A stretch of DNA of 64,000 bases from an uncultured Bacteroidales bacterium (GTDB taxonomy: Bacteria; Bacteroidota; Bacteroidia; Bacteroidales; F082). Shown piece after piece: positions 24,513 to 32,418 of this stretch (positions are counted from its first letter, which is position 1; every line of letters starts with the position of its first letter). The DNA lies in NCBI GenBank assembly GCA_900317055.1, contig ONFF01000020.1, positions 1-64,000 of the forward strand. The letters are read 5' to 3'. Under the pieces are notes generated by a model that was given only the letters and a program-made list of their open reading frames with translations, ran no database searches and was not told the DNA's origin. Made by a program: the position numbers and the translations under genes.

Positions 24513-26857
24513 AAACACTGAAATTACTAACGCTTACCGCTGCACTGCTGATGACGGTTTCAGCATTGGCTCAAAACCAAAACTTAGTCGGCCACATCAC
24601 CGATGAAAACGGCGAACCTATGCCTTTCGTGAATGTGGTGTTGCTTTCGCTTCCCGACTCGACCTTTGTGCAAGGAACGGTGACGGATGAGCATGGTTCA
24701 TTCCTCTTGCCAACCGACAAAAATGACGGCCTGCTGAAAGTGTCGTGCGTGGGCTATCAAACCCAATATGCAAAGCCCACAAACGGCTTGACCATCCAGA
24801 TGACGATGGATGCACAAATGCTCGGCGAGGTGGTTGTTAAGAGCCAGTTGCCCCAAACGCGGCTGACAGGTAACTCGATGATTACCACCATCCAAGGTTC
24901 GGTGCTTGAGGATTCGGGGACGGCACAAGAAATGCTAACCAAAGTGCCTGGAATGACCGGCAGCGAGGATGGCCTTGAGGTCTTGGGCAAAGGCTCACCG
25001 ATTATCTATATCAACGGGCGGCTGATGCGTGACGACAGCGAACTGCGCCGCCTGCGTAGCGATGACATCCGTGATGTGGAAGTCATCAACAACCCGGGAG
25101 CACAGTATGACGCCACCGTGAGGGCCGTGGTGCGCATCCGAACCAAGAAGCAACAAGGCGATGGGCTCAGCCTCGACTTGAACCTGACCGACGACCAAGA
25201 CTTGCAGTACGGTTGCAACACACCCCGCGGAAAACTTGGCTTGAACTACCGCAAAAACGGTGTCGATGTGTTTGGCTCGGTGTATTACAGGCATACGGAC
25301 TACCGCCAATACAGCAGCTTGGAGGAAATCGCCAACACCACCAAAGTGTTCCGCCAGGCAGGTCCCTACACCATGACTTGGAAAAACGACCAACTCGTTT
25401 ATACCGCTGGCGCCAACTGGCAAGTCTCCGACAACCATTCCTTGGGCATCCGCGCCGACTTGACACATTATCTCGGCGGCGAGAACAAGGTTATCTACGA
25501 TGAAGATGTCTTCGAAAATGATGTCTTCCTCGACCATCTCTACAGCGTGCAGACCAGCAAGGAAACCAAGCCGCTTGGTATCCTCACCAATGCCTATTAC
25601 AACGGCACAGCGGGCAAACTCGGCATCGACTTCAACTTCGACTTCCTGAACACGGCGACCAACACTGACCGTGAAAATGTGGAGCAAAGCCTGATAGAAG
25701 ATGACTTTGTCAGAAGCAGGTCCGGGGCGGAGAGTAGGCTCTATGCTTCCAAGTTGGTGCTTTCCTATCCCGTTTGGAAAGGCAGTATCGAGGCAGGCAC
25801 GGAGATGACCTTCGCCAAGCGTCACAATACCTATTGGATTGACAAACAAGCCATTGCCAACACCGATGCTGACATCACGGAAAACAATATCGCTGCCTTT
25901 GCGCAATATGCCTGCGATTTCGGGAAATGGGGTCAAACCAGTGTTGGAATGCGTTACGAACACACGCTTTTGGACTATAGGGATGTGACCAATGATGATT
26001 TCCTGTATCGCCCGCAGGACGAGTTCTTCCCGACGGCCTCCTATTCCGTTGCCTTGGGCAAGGTGGAGATGGGACTATCGTATGGCATCAAGACCAACCG
26101 CCCGAGTTTCTTCGCGATGAACGATGCCGTCACCTACATCAGCCGCTATTCGATGCAGGCGGGCAACTCGCAACTGCTCAACGAGCGAATTCAGGACCTT
26201 ACGCTGAATGTGGGATACAAGTGGCTCGCGTTCACGGCTTCCTACGGACATTGCAAGAACCCCATCACACAGTGGGCCTATCTCACCGATGGCGATGCCG
26301 CCCTCATCAAACATATCAACCTCGAGAAGCCTGTCAACACCATCGGAGCCTATATTTCGGCAACACCAAGAGCGGGCATTTGGTCGCTCAACGCCACCGT
26401 AGGCATGGAGAAGCAAGACCTTTGGCTCGACCTCGAAGACATCCATGTTCCAGAAGGTACACGCAGGGTTTATTTCGACAAGCCTGTTTTTACCTTCAAC
26501 GCGTTCAACACCTTCAGTTTCAAGCATGATTGGAAAATCGACATCAATTTCATGTTTCGCTCGCGCGGCCATCAGTTGAATTTCTACAACGATTATAACT
26601 ATGCAAACCTTGGCGTTGTCGTGCAGAAGAGCTTCCTGAAGGACAAGTCGCTCACCATCCGCGCCGCCGTGCTCGACATCCTGCGACACAGTGGCATGAA
26701 CGAATACAGCGACATGGGTTACTACCAAATCCAGCAAAACAATGTTTTCTCGACGCATAAGTTCCAAGTCTCGGTGTATTATCGCCTGAACTCAACGCGC
26801 AGCAAATACAAAGGCACGGGCGCTGGTAAAGATGCGCAGGAAAGAATGAAATCATAG
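24509..26857 (+). CDS. TonB-dependent receptor, OMP_b-brl_3 type
   Basis: 782 residues. Signal peptide (MKTLKLLTLTAALLMTVSAL, then AQ); carboxypeptidase-like domain (LVGHITDENGEPMPFVNVVL); plug region (LPQTRLTGNSMITTIQGSVL, then LTKVPGM and INGRLMRDDSELRRLRSDDI); and a C-terminal barrel of the outer-membrane beta-barrel family 3 type ending with FQVSVYYRLN and a basic tail. This class often transports metals or small ligands, and some members are signalling barrels. Translation is coupled to the cysteine-rich protein by an ATGA overlap. It converges on the TetR-like gene. Confidence 0.9.
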   Translation: MKTLKLLTLTAALLMTVSALAQNQNLVGHITDENGEPMPFVNVVLLSLPDSTFVQGTVTDEHGSFLLPTDKNDGLLKVSCVGYQTQYAKPTNGLTIQMTMDAQMLGEVVVKSQLPQTRLTGNSMITTIQGSVLEDSGTAQEMLTKVPGMTGSEDGLEVLGKGSPIIYINGRLMRDDSELRRLRSDDIRDVEVINNPGAQYDATVRAVVRIRTKKQQGDGLSLDLNLTDDQDLQYGCNTPRGKLGLNYRKNGVDVFGSVYYRHTDYRQYSSLEEIANTTKVFRQAGPYTMTWKNDQLVYTAGANWQVSDNHSLGIRADLTHYLGGENKVIYDEDVFENDVFLDHLYSVQTSKETKPLGILTNAYYNGTAGKLGIDFNFDFLNTATNTDRENVEQSLIEDDFVRSRSGAESRLYASKLVLSYPVWKGSIEAGTEMTFAKRHNTYWIDKQAIANTDADITENNIAAFAQYACDFGKWGQTSVGMRYEHTLLDYRDVTNDDFLYRPQDEFFPTASYSVALGKVEMGLSYGIKTNRPSFFAMNDAVTYISRYSMQAGNSQLLNERIQDLTLNVGYKWLAFTASYGHCKNPITQWAYLTDGDAALIKHINLEKPVNTIGAYISATPRAGIWSLNATVGMEKQDLWLDLEDIHVPEGTRRVYFDKPVFTFNAFNTFSFKHDWKIDINFMFRSRGHQLNFYNDYNYANLGVVVQKSFLKDKSLTIRAAVLDILRHSGMNEYSDMGYYQIQQNNVFSTHKFQVSVYYRLNSTRSKYKGTGAGKDAQERMKS

Positions 26858-26873
26858 GTTGGAGGATGGTTTG

Positions 26874-27797
26874 TCACATTCCCAACTTGGCCTTAAGCCT
26901 TTGACGCGCTTTGGTGACTGAGGCGGGCGAAATGCCCAAAAGAAGGGCTTGCTCGGTCACGGAAAACTGAAGTCGGGAAAGCATGATCAAGCGAACATCG
27001 CCTCGGGTGAGTTTTGGGTGCTTCTCACGAAGCGATTCAGGCGTGATGGAGAAACCGTTTCGGAACACGCGTTCCATTTCGACCCATTCGTTGTCCTGAA
27101 TATAGCGGGGCACGGCGTGAAGCTCTTGCAGCAGGTGGTTCTGGCCAGCCAGTGAATGGATCAAGAGATAGGATTCAACATCGCCCTCGGGTCCAGTGCC
27201 TTCTTGAGGCATAAACGATTCGCGCTCATCGTTACCTGCGCGAATGACCATCAGGAATGCCCTCACATTCTTGCCGAAGATTTCGGACACTTGGGGAATG
27301 CTGAGTGCAGCACCGCCTTCCACGCAGGTATGGGCCAGCCCGATTCCGACAAGCATCAGTTGGTAATAAAGCATTTCGGCGTCTTTTCCCTGCAAACCGA
27401 AAGACTGGCTGATGGCGGCAATCGACTCCTGCTTGAAGCCCACTTGGGTGTCGATGTAATCCTCGAAAGAGGTAGCCGAAGCCTTATTGTCCATCACCAA
27501 TTTGAAGAGTTGGGGCTCGTCGATGGCGAACCAAAGGAAGGCCAAGCCCATGCCTTTGAAAGGCGGGTTCAAGGAAAAGCCTGCGCCTACTCGCTCCTTG
27601 AACAAACGGCGGGCTTCGGTGTGGACGGCCTCCAAAACACCTTCCATGGAACCAAATTTTGAGAAAATGGCATTAACGCCGCAACCCAAAGCTGAGGAAA
27701 GGTTTCGGGCAGTAAGTGCGGAAGTGCCGCCTTTTCTCACGATGTCAATAGCAGCAGCGAGTATTTTTTCTTTCGTTACGCTTGTCGGTCTTGCCAT
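26874..27797 (-). CDS. TetR-type regulator with an extra C-terminal HTH
   Basis: 307 residues, longer than the usual ~200 for TetR. Residues 1-50 are a TetR HTH (KEKILAAAIDIVRKGGTSAL, then TARNLSSALGCGVNAIFSKF). The middle resembles a TetR ligand-binding core (LAFLWFAIDEPQLFKLVMDN). Residues about 262-307 add a second HTH (HPKLTRGDVRLIMLSRLQFS, then VTEQALLLGISPASVTKARQ) of the kind found at the end of Bacteroidota TPR regulators such as those at 2525 and 41457. A protein with DNA-binding domains at both ends could bridge two sites. It lies divergent to promoter module C. Confidence 0.85.
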   Translation of the reverse strand: MARPTSVTKEKILAAAIDIVRKGGTSALTARNLSSALGCGVNAIFSKFGSMEGVLEAVHTEARRLFKERVGAGFSLNPPFKGMGLAFLWFAIDEPQLFKLVMDNKASATSFEDYIDTQVGFKQESIAAISQSFGLQGKDAEMLYYQLMLVGIGLAHTCVEGGAALSIPQVSEIFGKNVRAFLMVIRAGNDERESFMPQEGTGPEGDVESYLLIHSLAGQNHLLQELHAVPRYIQDNEWVEMERVFRNGFSITPESLREKHPKLTRGDVRLIMLSRLQFSVTEQALLLGISPASVTKARQRLKAKLGM

Positions 27798-27828
27798 AAT
27801 AAAACAACTGTTCCGTTATTATTCGCCG

Positions 27829-27836
27829 CAAAAGTA
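27829..27836 (-). promoter_or_regulatory. -7 box of the TetR-like gene
   Basis: TACTTTTG on the minus strand, 31 bases before the ATG; ATTG lies 19 bp further upstream. A GGAACAG stretch sits between the box and the gene. Confidence 0.5.
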
Positions 27837-27884
27837 GGGAAATCAAATTCAAATCCAATGCGCTTTGAGAACAAAATGTCGCAA

Positions 27885-27943
27885 AGTCCATAAAATTGTC
27901 CATGTTTGGTTTTCATTTCGGAACGGATAATAAACTACCTTTG
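27885..27943 (+). promoter_or_regulatory. 59-bp promoter module, copy C
   Basis: AGTCCA (27885), TGTCCA (27897), GGTTTTCATTTCGGAAC-GGATAAT (27908-27931), -7 box TACCTTTG (27936-27943). Spacing is identical to copies A and B. It drives the adhesin-like lipoprotein gene and lies divergent to the TetR-like gene. Confidence 0.8.
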
Positions 27944-28019
27944 CAGCCGTTTAGGTATGTACAAATAAAATCCTATTAAAACCGATGCCCCGATGGTATA
28001 TAACAGCGGCCATATTAAA

Positions 28020-28859
28020 ATGAAAAAGTATTTGGCAATTCTGTCAGTCGTCGTTTTGTTTGCGTTTTGCAGTTGCTCCAAATTTGCTGGTGAGCCTATC
28101 TCCAAGGATTTCAGCATTTCGGGCACATACACCGAGCTTGAAGTGGAGGATGCGTTTGAGGTCACCGTTAGCGATGTGGCAACCCAAGTCACAGTTACGG
28201 TAGGAGAGAAAATCATGCCGAATGTGGTGGTGGAAACCGTTGAGAACACTTTGAAAATCTATCTTAAAGGTTGGCATTCCAACCGTGGAACGGATATGAC
28301 GGTAATCTTGCCTTATAACGCTAACTTGACGAGTGTTGACCTGTCGGGTGCCTCGGAGTTCCATTCGGAATATGGCCTTGAAGGCAATAAGGTTGAGGTT
28401 GAGTTGTCGGGTGCATCTGATTTTTATTGTGACATCGATGCCGACGAAGTTGACATTGACCTGTCGGGTGCCTCCGATTTCTTTGGTGACATCCTGGCCG
28501 ATGAAATCGAGATGGACTTGACGGGCAGTTCCAAAATCAAGGGTTATGTGGAGGCTCTTGACCTCGACCTTGAGATGAGCGGTGCCTCGGAGGCTACCTT
28601 TGAGGGACAAGTCGATATGCTCAAGATTGATTTGTCAGGTGCCAGCGACATCAAGAAAACCGTCGACGGAAACAGATACGGCTTTGCCTGCGACCAATGC
28701 GAAGGCTCTTTATCGGGCGCCAGCAATGTCTACATCCATTGCGACGGCACCATCAAGGTCAACCTGTCGGGTGCCAGCGACCTGCATTTCACGGGTGATG
28801 CCTTCACGGGTGACTGCACCTCTTCTGGCGGTTCGAATGTCTGTCATGATGTGTTGTAA
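28020..28859 (+). CDS. DUF2807 (head GIN domain) lipoprotein
   Basis: 279 residues from the ATG at 28020, which gives a lipoprotein signal (MKKYLAILSVVVLFAFCSCS). The rest is a DUF2807 / putative auto-transporter adhesin head domain: a right-handed beta-solenoid with the recurring turn LSGASxFxxD (LSGASEFHSEYG, LSGASDFYCDID, LSGASDFFGDIL, LSGASDIKKTV, LSGASDLHFTG), about 20 residues per coil. It is probably exposed on the cell surface or in the periplasm. Function unknown. It is under promoter module C. Confidence 0.88.
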   Translation: MKKYLAILSVVVLFAFCSCSKFAGEPISKDFSISGTYTELEVEDAFEVTVSDVATQVTVTVGEKIMPNVVVETVENTLKIYLKGWHSNRGTDMTVILPYNANLTSVDLSGASEFHSEYGLEGNKVEVELSGASDFYCDIDADEVDIDLSGASDFFGDILADEIEMDLTGSSKIKGYVEALDLDLEMSGASEATFEGQVDMLKIDLSGASDIKKTVDGNRYGFACDQCEGSLSGASNVYIHCDGTIKVNLSGASDLHFTGDAFTGDCTSSGGSNVCHDVL

Positions 28860-28870
28860 ATGATTTAACC

Positions 28871-29596
28871 ATGGAACAAAAGTTTTGTCAGAGCTGCGGA
28901 ATGCCGCTCACCAACGAAATCCTTGGCACCAATGCCGATGGAAGCAAAAATGAGGATTATTGCATCTATTGCTACAAGGATGGCAAGTTCACCCAAGACT
29001 GCACGATGGATGAGATGATAGAGCATTGTGCCCAGTTTGTGGATGAGGTAAACAAAGGACTGCCGCAGCCCATCACGAAGGAAGAATACATCGGCCAGAT
29101 GAAGATGTACTTCCCGCACCTGAAACGCTGGCGTAAGGAATTGTCGATAGATGATGACACTCCAGAAAATCCAGCCTTGATGGGCGTTAAAGAGCTTATC
29201 GCCAAGATGGCCGACACGCTGCCCATCACCATGATATCGTCGGTCGATGAGGAGGGCTTCCCTTGCACCAAGGCCATGCTGTCACCTCGGGTGCGTGAAG
29301 GCATCAAGGTGTTCTATTTCACTACCAACACATTCTCCCTGCGTGTGGCCCACTACAAGGCCAACCCCAAGGCCAGCATCTATTTCTGCGATGCCGAAGG
29401 CTTCAAAGGCATGATGTTGCGTGGAATGATGGAGGTGCTGACCGACGCCAAGAGCAAGGAGATGATTTGGCGCGAGGGCGACACGGAATACTACCCTGGT
29501 GGCGTCACCGACCCCAACTACTGTGTGCTGAAGTTCACCGCCACCGATGGCCGTTTCTACAGCGACTTCTATCCGAGGAGCTTTGTGCTTGAGTAA
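28871..29596 (+). CDS. Zinc ribbon fused to PPOX-type flavin-binding domain
   Basis: 241 residues. Residues 1-90 repeat the zinc-ribbon protein at 14790 (FCQSCGMPLTNEILGTNADG, CIYCYKDGKF, FPHLKRW). Residues about 100-241 are a pyridoxamine 5'-phosphate-oxidase-like split barrel of the general stress protein 26 type (PITMISSVDEEGFPCTKAML, VFYFTTNTFSLRVAHYKANP, KASIYFCDAEGFKGMMLRGM). The latter binds FMN, F420 or haem in known members. The fusion suggests that the stand-alone ribbon also serves a flavin protein. It starts 11 bp after the adhesin-like gene, so it may lie in the module-C transcript. Confidence 0.9.
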   Translation: MEQKFCQSCGMPLTNEILGTNADGSKNEDYCIYCYKDGKFTQDCTMDEMIEHCAQFVDEVNKGLPQPITKEEYIGQMKMYFPHLKRWRKELSIDDDTPENPALMGVKELIAKMADTLPITMISSVDEEGFPCTKAMLSPRVREGIKVFYFTTNTFSLRVAHYKANPKASIYFCDAEGFKGMMLRGMMEVLTDAKSKEMIWREGDTEYYPGGVTDPNYCVLKFTATDGRFYSDFYPRSFVLE

Positions 29597-29605
29597 GGTT
29601 TGTTG

Positions 29606-30106
29606 ATGAAATCCTTGCCAAATGCTTTATCGGCACTTCGATTTTTAGGGGCCGTTTGCCTTATATTTTTCAGAGTCGAGTGTTGTGCTTTCTGGATTAT
29701 CTATTTTGTTTGTGGCCTAAGTGATATGGCAGATGGCTATCTCGCCCGAAAATTCGGATGTGAAAGCAAGACGGGGGCGTTGTTGGATAGTTTAGCAGAT
29801 TTTGCTTTCGTGATATGTTGCTGCTTTAAATTGATACCTGCATTGGCATTTCCAAAATGGCTGTGGATCTGGGGTGGAGTGATTGTCGCCACCAAAATCA
29901 TCAATCAAATCTCTGCGTTAGTGATGTACAAGAAATGTATCTTTCCTCACACCATTGCAAATAAAGTGACGGGGGTTCTGCTTTTTGTTGGAGTTCCTTT
30001 GACGGTATTTTTGGAATCGATTGTTCCGATGGTCATTATAGCCGTTGTCGCAACATTTGCTGCTGTTCAAGAGGGGCATTTCATTAGAACGAAGAAATAT
30101 CAATAA
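29606..30106 (+). CDS. CDP-alcohol phosphatidyltransferase family protein
   Basis: 166 residues from the ATG at 29606; a TTG in frame at 29600 is less likely. The active-site signature is complete: DMADGYLARKFGCESKTGAL, then LDSLADF (DxxDGxxARxxxxxxxxGxxxDxxxD). Five or six hydrophobic segments place it in the inner membrane. It is shorter than phosphatidylglycerophosphate synthase, and the alcohol it transfers to CDP-diacylglycerol cannot be read from sequence. It follows the zinc-ribbon/PPOX gene by 9 bp. Confidence 0.88.
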   Translation: MKSLPNALSALRFLGAVCLIFFRVECCAFWIIYFVCGLSDMADGYLARKFGCESKTGALLDSLADFAFVICCCFKLIPALAFPKWLWIWGGVIVATKIINQISALVMYKKCIFPHTIANKVTGVLLFVGVPLTVFLESIVPMVIIAVVATFAAVQEGHFIRTKKYQ

Positions 30107-30137
30107 GCTATAAATCAGTTATTTAGTAGTGGTTTGA

Positions 30138-30653
30138 TTATAATGGCATAGGTATTGCCTTTAATTCCAATTTGACCATGTCTTGAAAATTGTTTTTTGA
30201 TAGGAAATAATCTTGTAAGTCTTTTTTTATTAGTTGTAGTGTAGGTACTACAAGCCAAAAATTCAGTTTTTGGTCTTTGTATTGTTTTGAAAGGAATGAA
30301 GATGCTTTATAAAGGATCCATTCTATCTTTTGTTTCCCAAAACAGGGTTTAGATTTGCTTGAATACTTGCACTGAATATAAGCTTTGAAATTATCTTTGC
30401 TAATTATGATATCCATTCCGCCATCCAAAAAGCCATTTTTCAAACCTAAGTATTCAACTTGATATCCTTCCTCTTCATATTTTTGTCCAACATATTTTTC
30501 GTAAACATATCCCCAATCATCGAAGTTTATTTCAGAATATTGGTAACTCTGTCTACTAAAGTTGGTAACTTTTGGGATGATGTTGACAACACAATTATTG
30601 CAATCAATTTCTAATCGACCTTGTGATAAGATTGAGGCAAAATGTTTCACCAT
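30138..30653 (-). CDS. Mrr-like PD-(D/E)XK restriction endonuclease domain protein
   Basis: 171 residues. The Mrr_cat core is clear: YVYEKYVGQKYEEEGYQVEY, then LDGGMDIIISKDNFKAYIQC and KYSS, giving the GGxD...QxK catalytic triad of Mrr-type nucleases that recognise modified DNA. The N-terminus (GRLEIDCNNCVVNII) and short length suggest a solitary nuclease or a truncated remnant. No methyltransferase or partner is nearby. It is distinctly A+T-rich compared with its neighbours, so recent acquisition is likely. It lies 31 bp downstream of the transposase gene on the same strand. Confidence 0.8.
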   Translation of the reverse strand: MVKHFASILSQGRLEIDCNNCVVNIIPKVTNFSRQSYQYSEINFDDWGYVYEKYVGQKYEEEGYQVEYLGLKNGFLDGGMDIIISKDNFKAYIQCKYSSKSKPCFGKQKIEWILYKASSFLSKQYKDQKLNFWLVVPTLQLIKKDLQDYFLSKNNFQDMVKLELKAIPMPL

Positions 30654-30684
30654 AATTGTACTGTTTTATTTGTTGATGAAGTCT

Positions 30685-31740
30685 TTAGTCATTTTCACAA
30701 ATTCGTCGCGCCAAATCGTTAAGCATAAGACATTGGCTTCTACTGATGGTTATCTGTTCATTGTGGTGTTCCCATGGGGAAAGGATGAGTAGTTGGCCTC
30801 GTGCGCATGCCTCCATACGGGTGCCGCTTGGTTTAGCGAGTTCGGTAAGGCCGTTTTCCTGTAAGTAAATCAGAGGCAAGCCCTCGTTAAAGGCTGCCCT
30901 CATCACCGCTTTCTCACCAGGAGAGATAGCGGGAGAAACAAGCACTGCGCCTTGTCTGGCAGCTGTTAGGTATTCCTTTACTTTTGCTTGTATTTCTGCT
31001 TCAGTTAGGCGACGAGAGCACTGCACAAATAAGCGAACGGGTCGGTTGAGCAGGAAACAGTTACCGATGGCAGAGAATGAAACTCCAGCAACAGTTAGGT
31101 TTCGTTGGACACGGAATAAATCGGGGTGCTCGCGTTTCATAAGCAAGCGGCGAGGGTTGTCGGACAAATAGCGGAGCCATGTTTCAAGTTGCCCTGCTCG
31201 TAGCAGGAGCTTGTCATTGTAGCCACGGGCAAAGAGCATGCCGTGGGTGCGGTCTTCGCCTCGTCTGTCTTTGTGGGGCGCGGGTTGGGTTTGTTGCGTT
31301 GCCAACGCAACAGACGGAACAGGCGGCAAACCCAGCACCAACTCACGGTAATGCTTGTTGCAGCTTTGCTTAAACCCACGCAACGCCATGCCAAGCGGTT
31401 TTTCCATCCTATCTCTGACAAAAAGGATGCCGTGCAAATGGTCGGGCATCATTTGTAAAGCGATGACCTCCACTTCGGGGTGGTGCAATGGTGCCGCCCA
31501 CCACTCGTCTGCAACGCGTTGGCCTAATACTGAAAGCTCGATGTGCGGCTCGTCTGGGCTGCCCTCAGGAGCATCGCTTTTACCTACAACATGCCCAAAT
31601 AGAGCACGACGTCCCTCAGTCACCATCGTGATCATGTAGATTTGGCGGCCTGTATAGTCATGCCCAACACAACGACGAAGCATGGATGGTTTCTTCTCAC
31701 CAGCAAAGGCTTTCTGTGCTTCGTAGGTTTCTCTTTTCAT
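30685..31740 (-). CDS. REP-associated tyrosine transposase (RAYT) with extra C-terminal domain
   Basis: 351 residues from the ATG at 31740. Residues about 30-180 are a Y1_Tnp (IS200-like) single-strand transposase: YMITMVTEGRRALFG, the HUH-variant motif MMPDHLHGILFV, and a probable catalytic tyrosine in RGFKQSCNKHY. RAYTs move or maintain short palindromic REP-like repeats, which are abundant in this window. Residues about 230-351 (VRLFVQCSRRLTEAEIQAKV, AVLVSPAISPGEKAVMRAAF, GQLLILSPWEHH) form an additional Rossmann-like region resembling the DprA/LOG superfamily. This is unusual for a transposase; the resemblance is my inference. No flanking insertion-sequence ends were seen. Confidence 0.85.
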   Translation of the reverse strand: MKRETYEAQKAFAGEKKPSMLRRCVGHDYTGRQIYMITMVTEGRRALFGHVVGKSDAPEGSPDEPHIELSVLGQRVADEWWAAPLHHPEVEVIALQMMPDHLHGILFVRDRMEKPLGMALRGFKQSCNKHYRELVLGLPPVPSVALATQQTQPAPHKDRRGEDRTHGMLFARGYNDKLLLRAGQLETWLRYLSDNPRRLLMKREHPDLFRVQRNLTVAGVSFSAIGNCFLLNRPVRLFVQCSRRLTEAEIQAKVKEYLTAARQGAVLVSPAISPGEKAVMRAAFNEGLPLIYLQENGLTELAKPSGTRMEACARGQLLILSPWEHHNEQITISRSQCLMLNDLARRICEND

Positions 31741-31765
31741 GCAGCAGCTTCTTGTTTTTACACTG

Positions 31766-31797
31766 CAAAGATAGAATTCTTTCACAAATATCTCAAA
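31766..31797 (-). promoter_or_regulatory. Promoter of the RAYT gene
   Basis: Minus strand: TTTG (31797-31794), 20-bp spacer, TATCTTTG (31773-31766), a full consensus promoter 25 bases before the ATG. Its -33 box is 2 bp from that of the divergent acetyltransferase promoter. Confidence 0.7.
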
Positions 31798-31799
31798 AA

Positions 31800-31831
31800 T
31801 TTGCGGAAACGAGGCTTATGCCGTATTTTTG
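31800..31831 (+). promoter_or_regulatory. Promoter of the RimJ/RimL-type acetyltransferase gene
   Basis: TTTG (31800-31803), 20-bp spacer, TATTTTTG (31824-31831): consensus. It lies back to back with the RAYT promoter. Confidence 0.7.
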
Positions 31832-31851
31832 CAGCGTATTAAACATTTGCA

Positions 31852-32370
31852 ATGGAAACCGAAAGAATCCTACTCCGCCGCTGGCGCGATGATGACGCAA
31901 CGGCGCTTTTCAAATATGCTTCCGACCCTGATGTCGGTCCTCGTGCCGGCTGGCCGCCACATAAGAGTGTGGAAGAGAGCTTGGAGATTATCCACACTGT
32001 GTTTCATAACGACACCAATTGGGCTATTGAACTCAAGGGGACAGGTGAGGCCATCGGCGCAATAGGCTATTTGCCTGCGCCCGAAAGTGAACTCCCGGCA
32101 CGCGAAGGCGAGCCATTGGTGGGCTATTGGGTGGGCAAACCCTATTGGAACCAAGGCATCTGTACAGAAGCTCTTGCAGTAATGCTCGACCATATTCGCA
32201 AGACAACTGACATCAAATCGCTGATTAGCAGCCATTATTTCGACAATCCCGCTTCAGGAAAAGTGATGGAGAAATGCGGGTTCAAGCCCACTGGTGAGAC
32301 CTGCATCGATGAGAAGCTGACGGGGACGATAAAACCGACACGAGTAATGAGGTTAGAAATCCGTAGATAG
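31852..32370 (+). CDS. GNAT acetyltransferase, RimJ/RimL type
   Basis: 172 residues. Starts ETERILLRRWRDDDATALFK, the hallmark N-terminus of RimJ/RimL-like acetyltransferases. The acetyl-CoA site lies in VGYWVGKPYWNQGICTEALA (QG-x-xTEA), followed by NPASGKVMEKCGF. It acetylates an N-terminal amine or small molecule in the cytoplasm; substrate unknown. It is monocistronic by spacing, with its own promoter and a -7 box for the next gene right after its stop. Confidence 0.9.
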   Translation: METERILLRRWRDDDATALFKYASDPDVGPRAGWPPHKSVEESLEIIHTVFHNDTNWAIELKGTGEAIGAIGYLPAPESELPAREGEPLVGYWVGKPYWNQGICTEALAVMLDHIRKTTDIKSLISSHYFDNPASGKVMEKCGFKPTGETCIDEKLTGTIKPTRVMRLEIRR

Positions 32371-32381
32371 AAGAAAAAGTG

Positions 32382-32389
32382 TATCTTTG
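32382..32389 (+). promoter_or_regulatory. -7 box of the secreted esterase gene
   Basis: TATCTTTG, 29 bases before the ATG at 32419 and 11 bases after the preceding stop. The -33 region is weak. Confidence 0.5.
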
Positions 32390-32418
32390 CCAACAATAAT
32401 CCTATTACACTTCTCACT

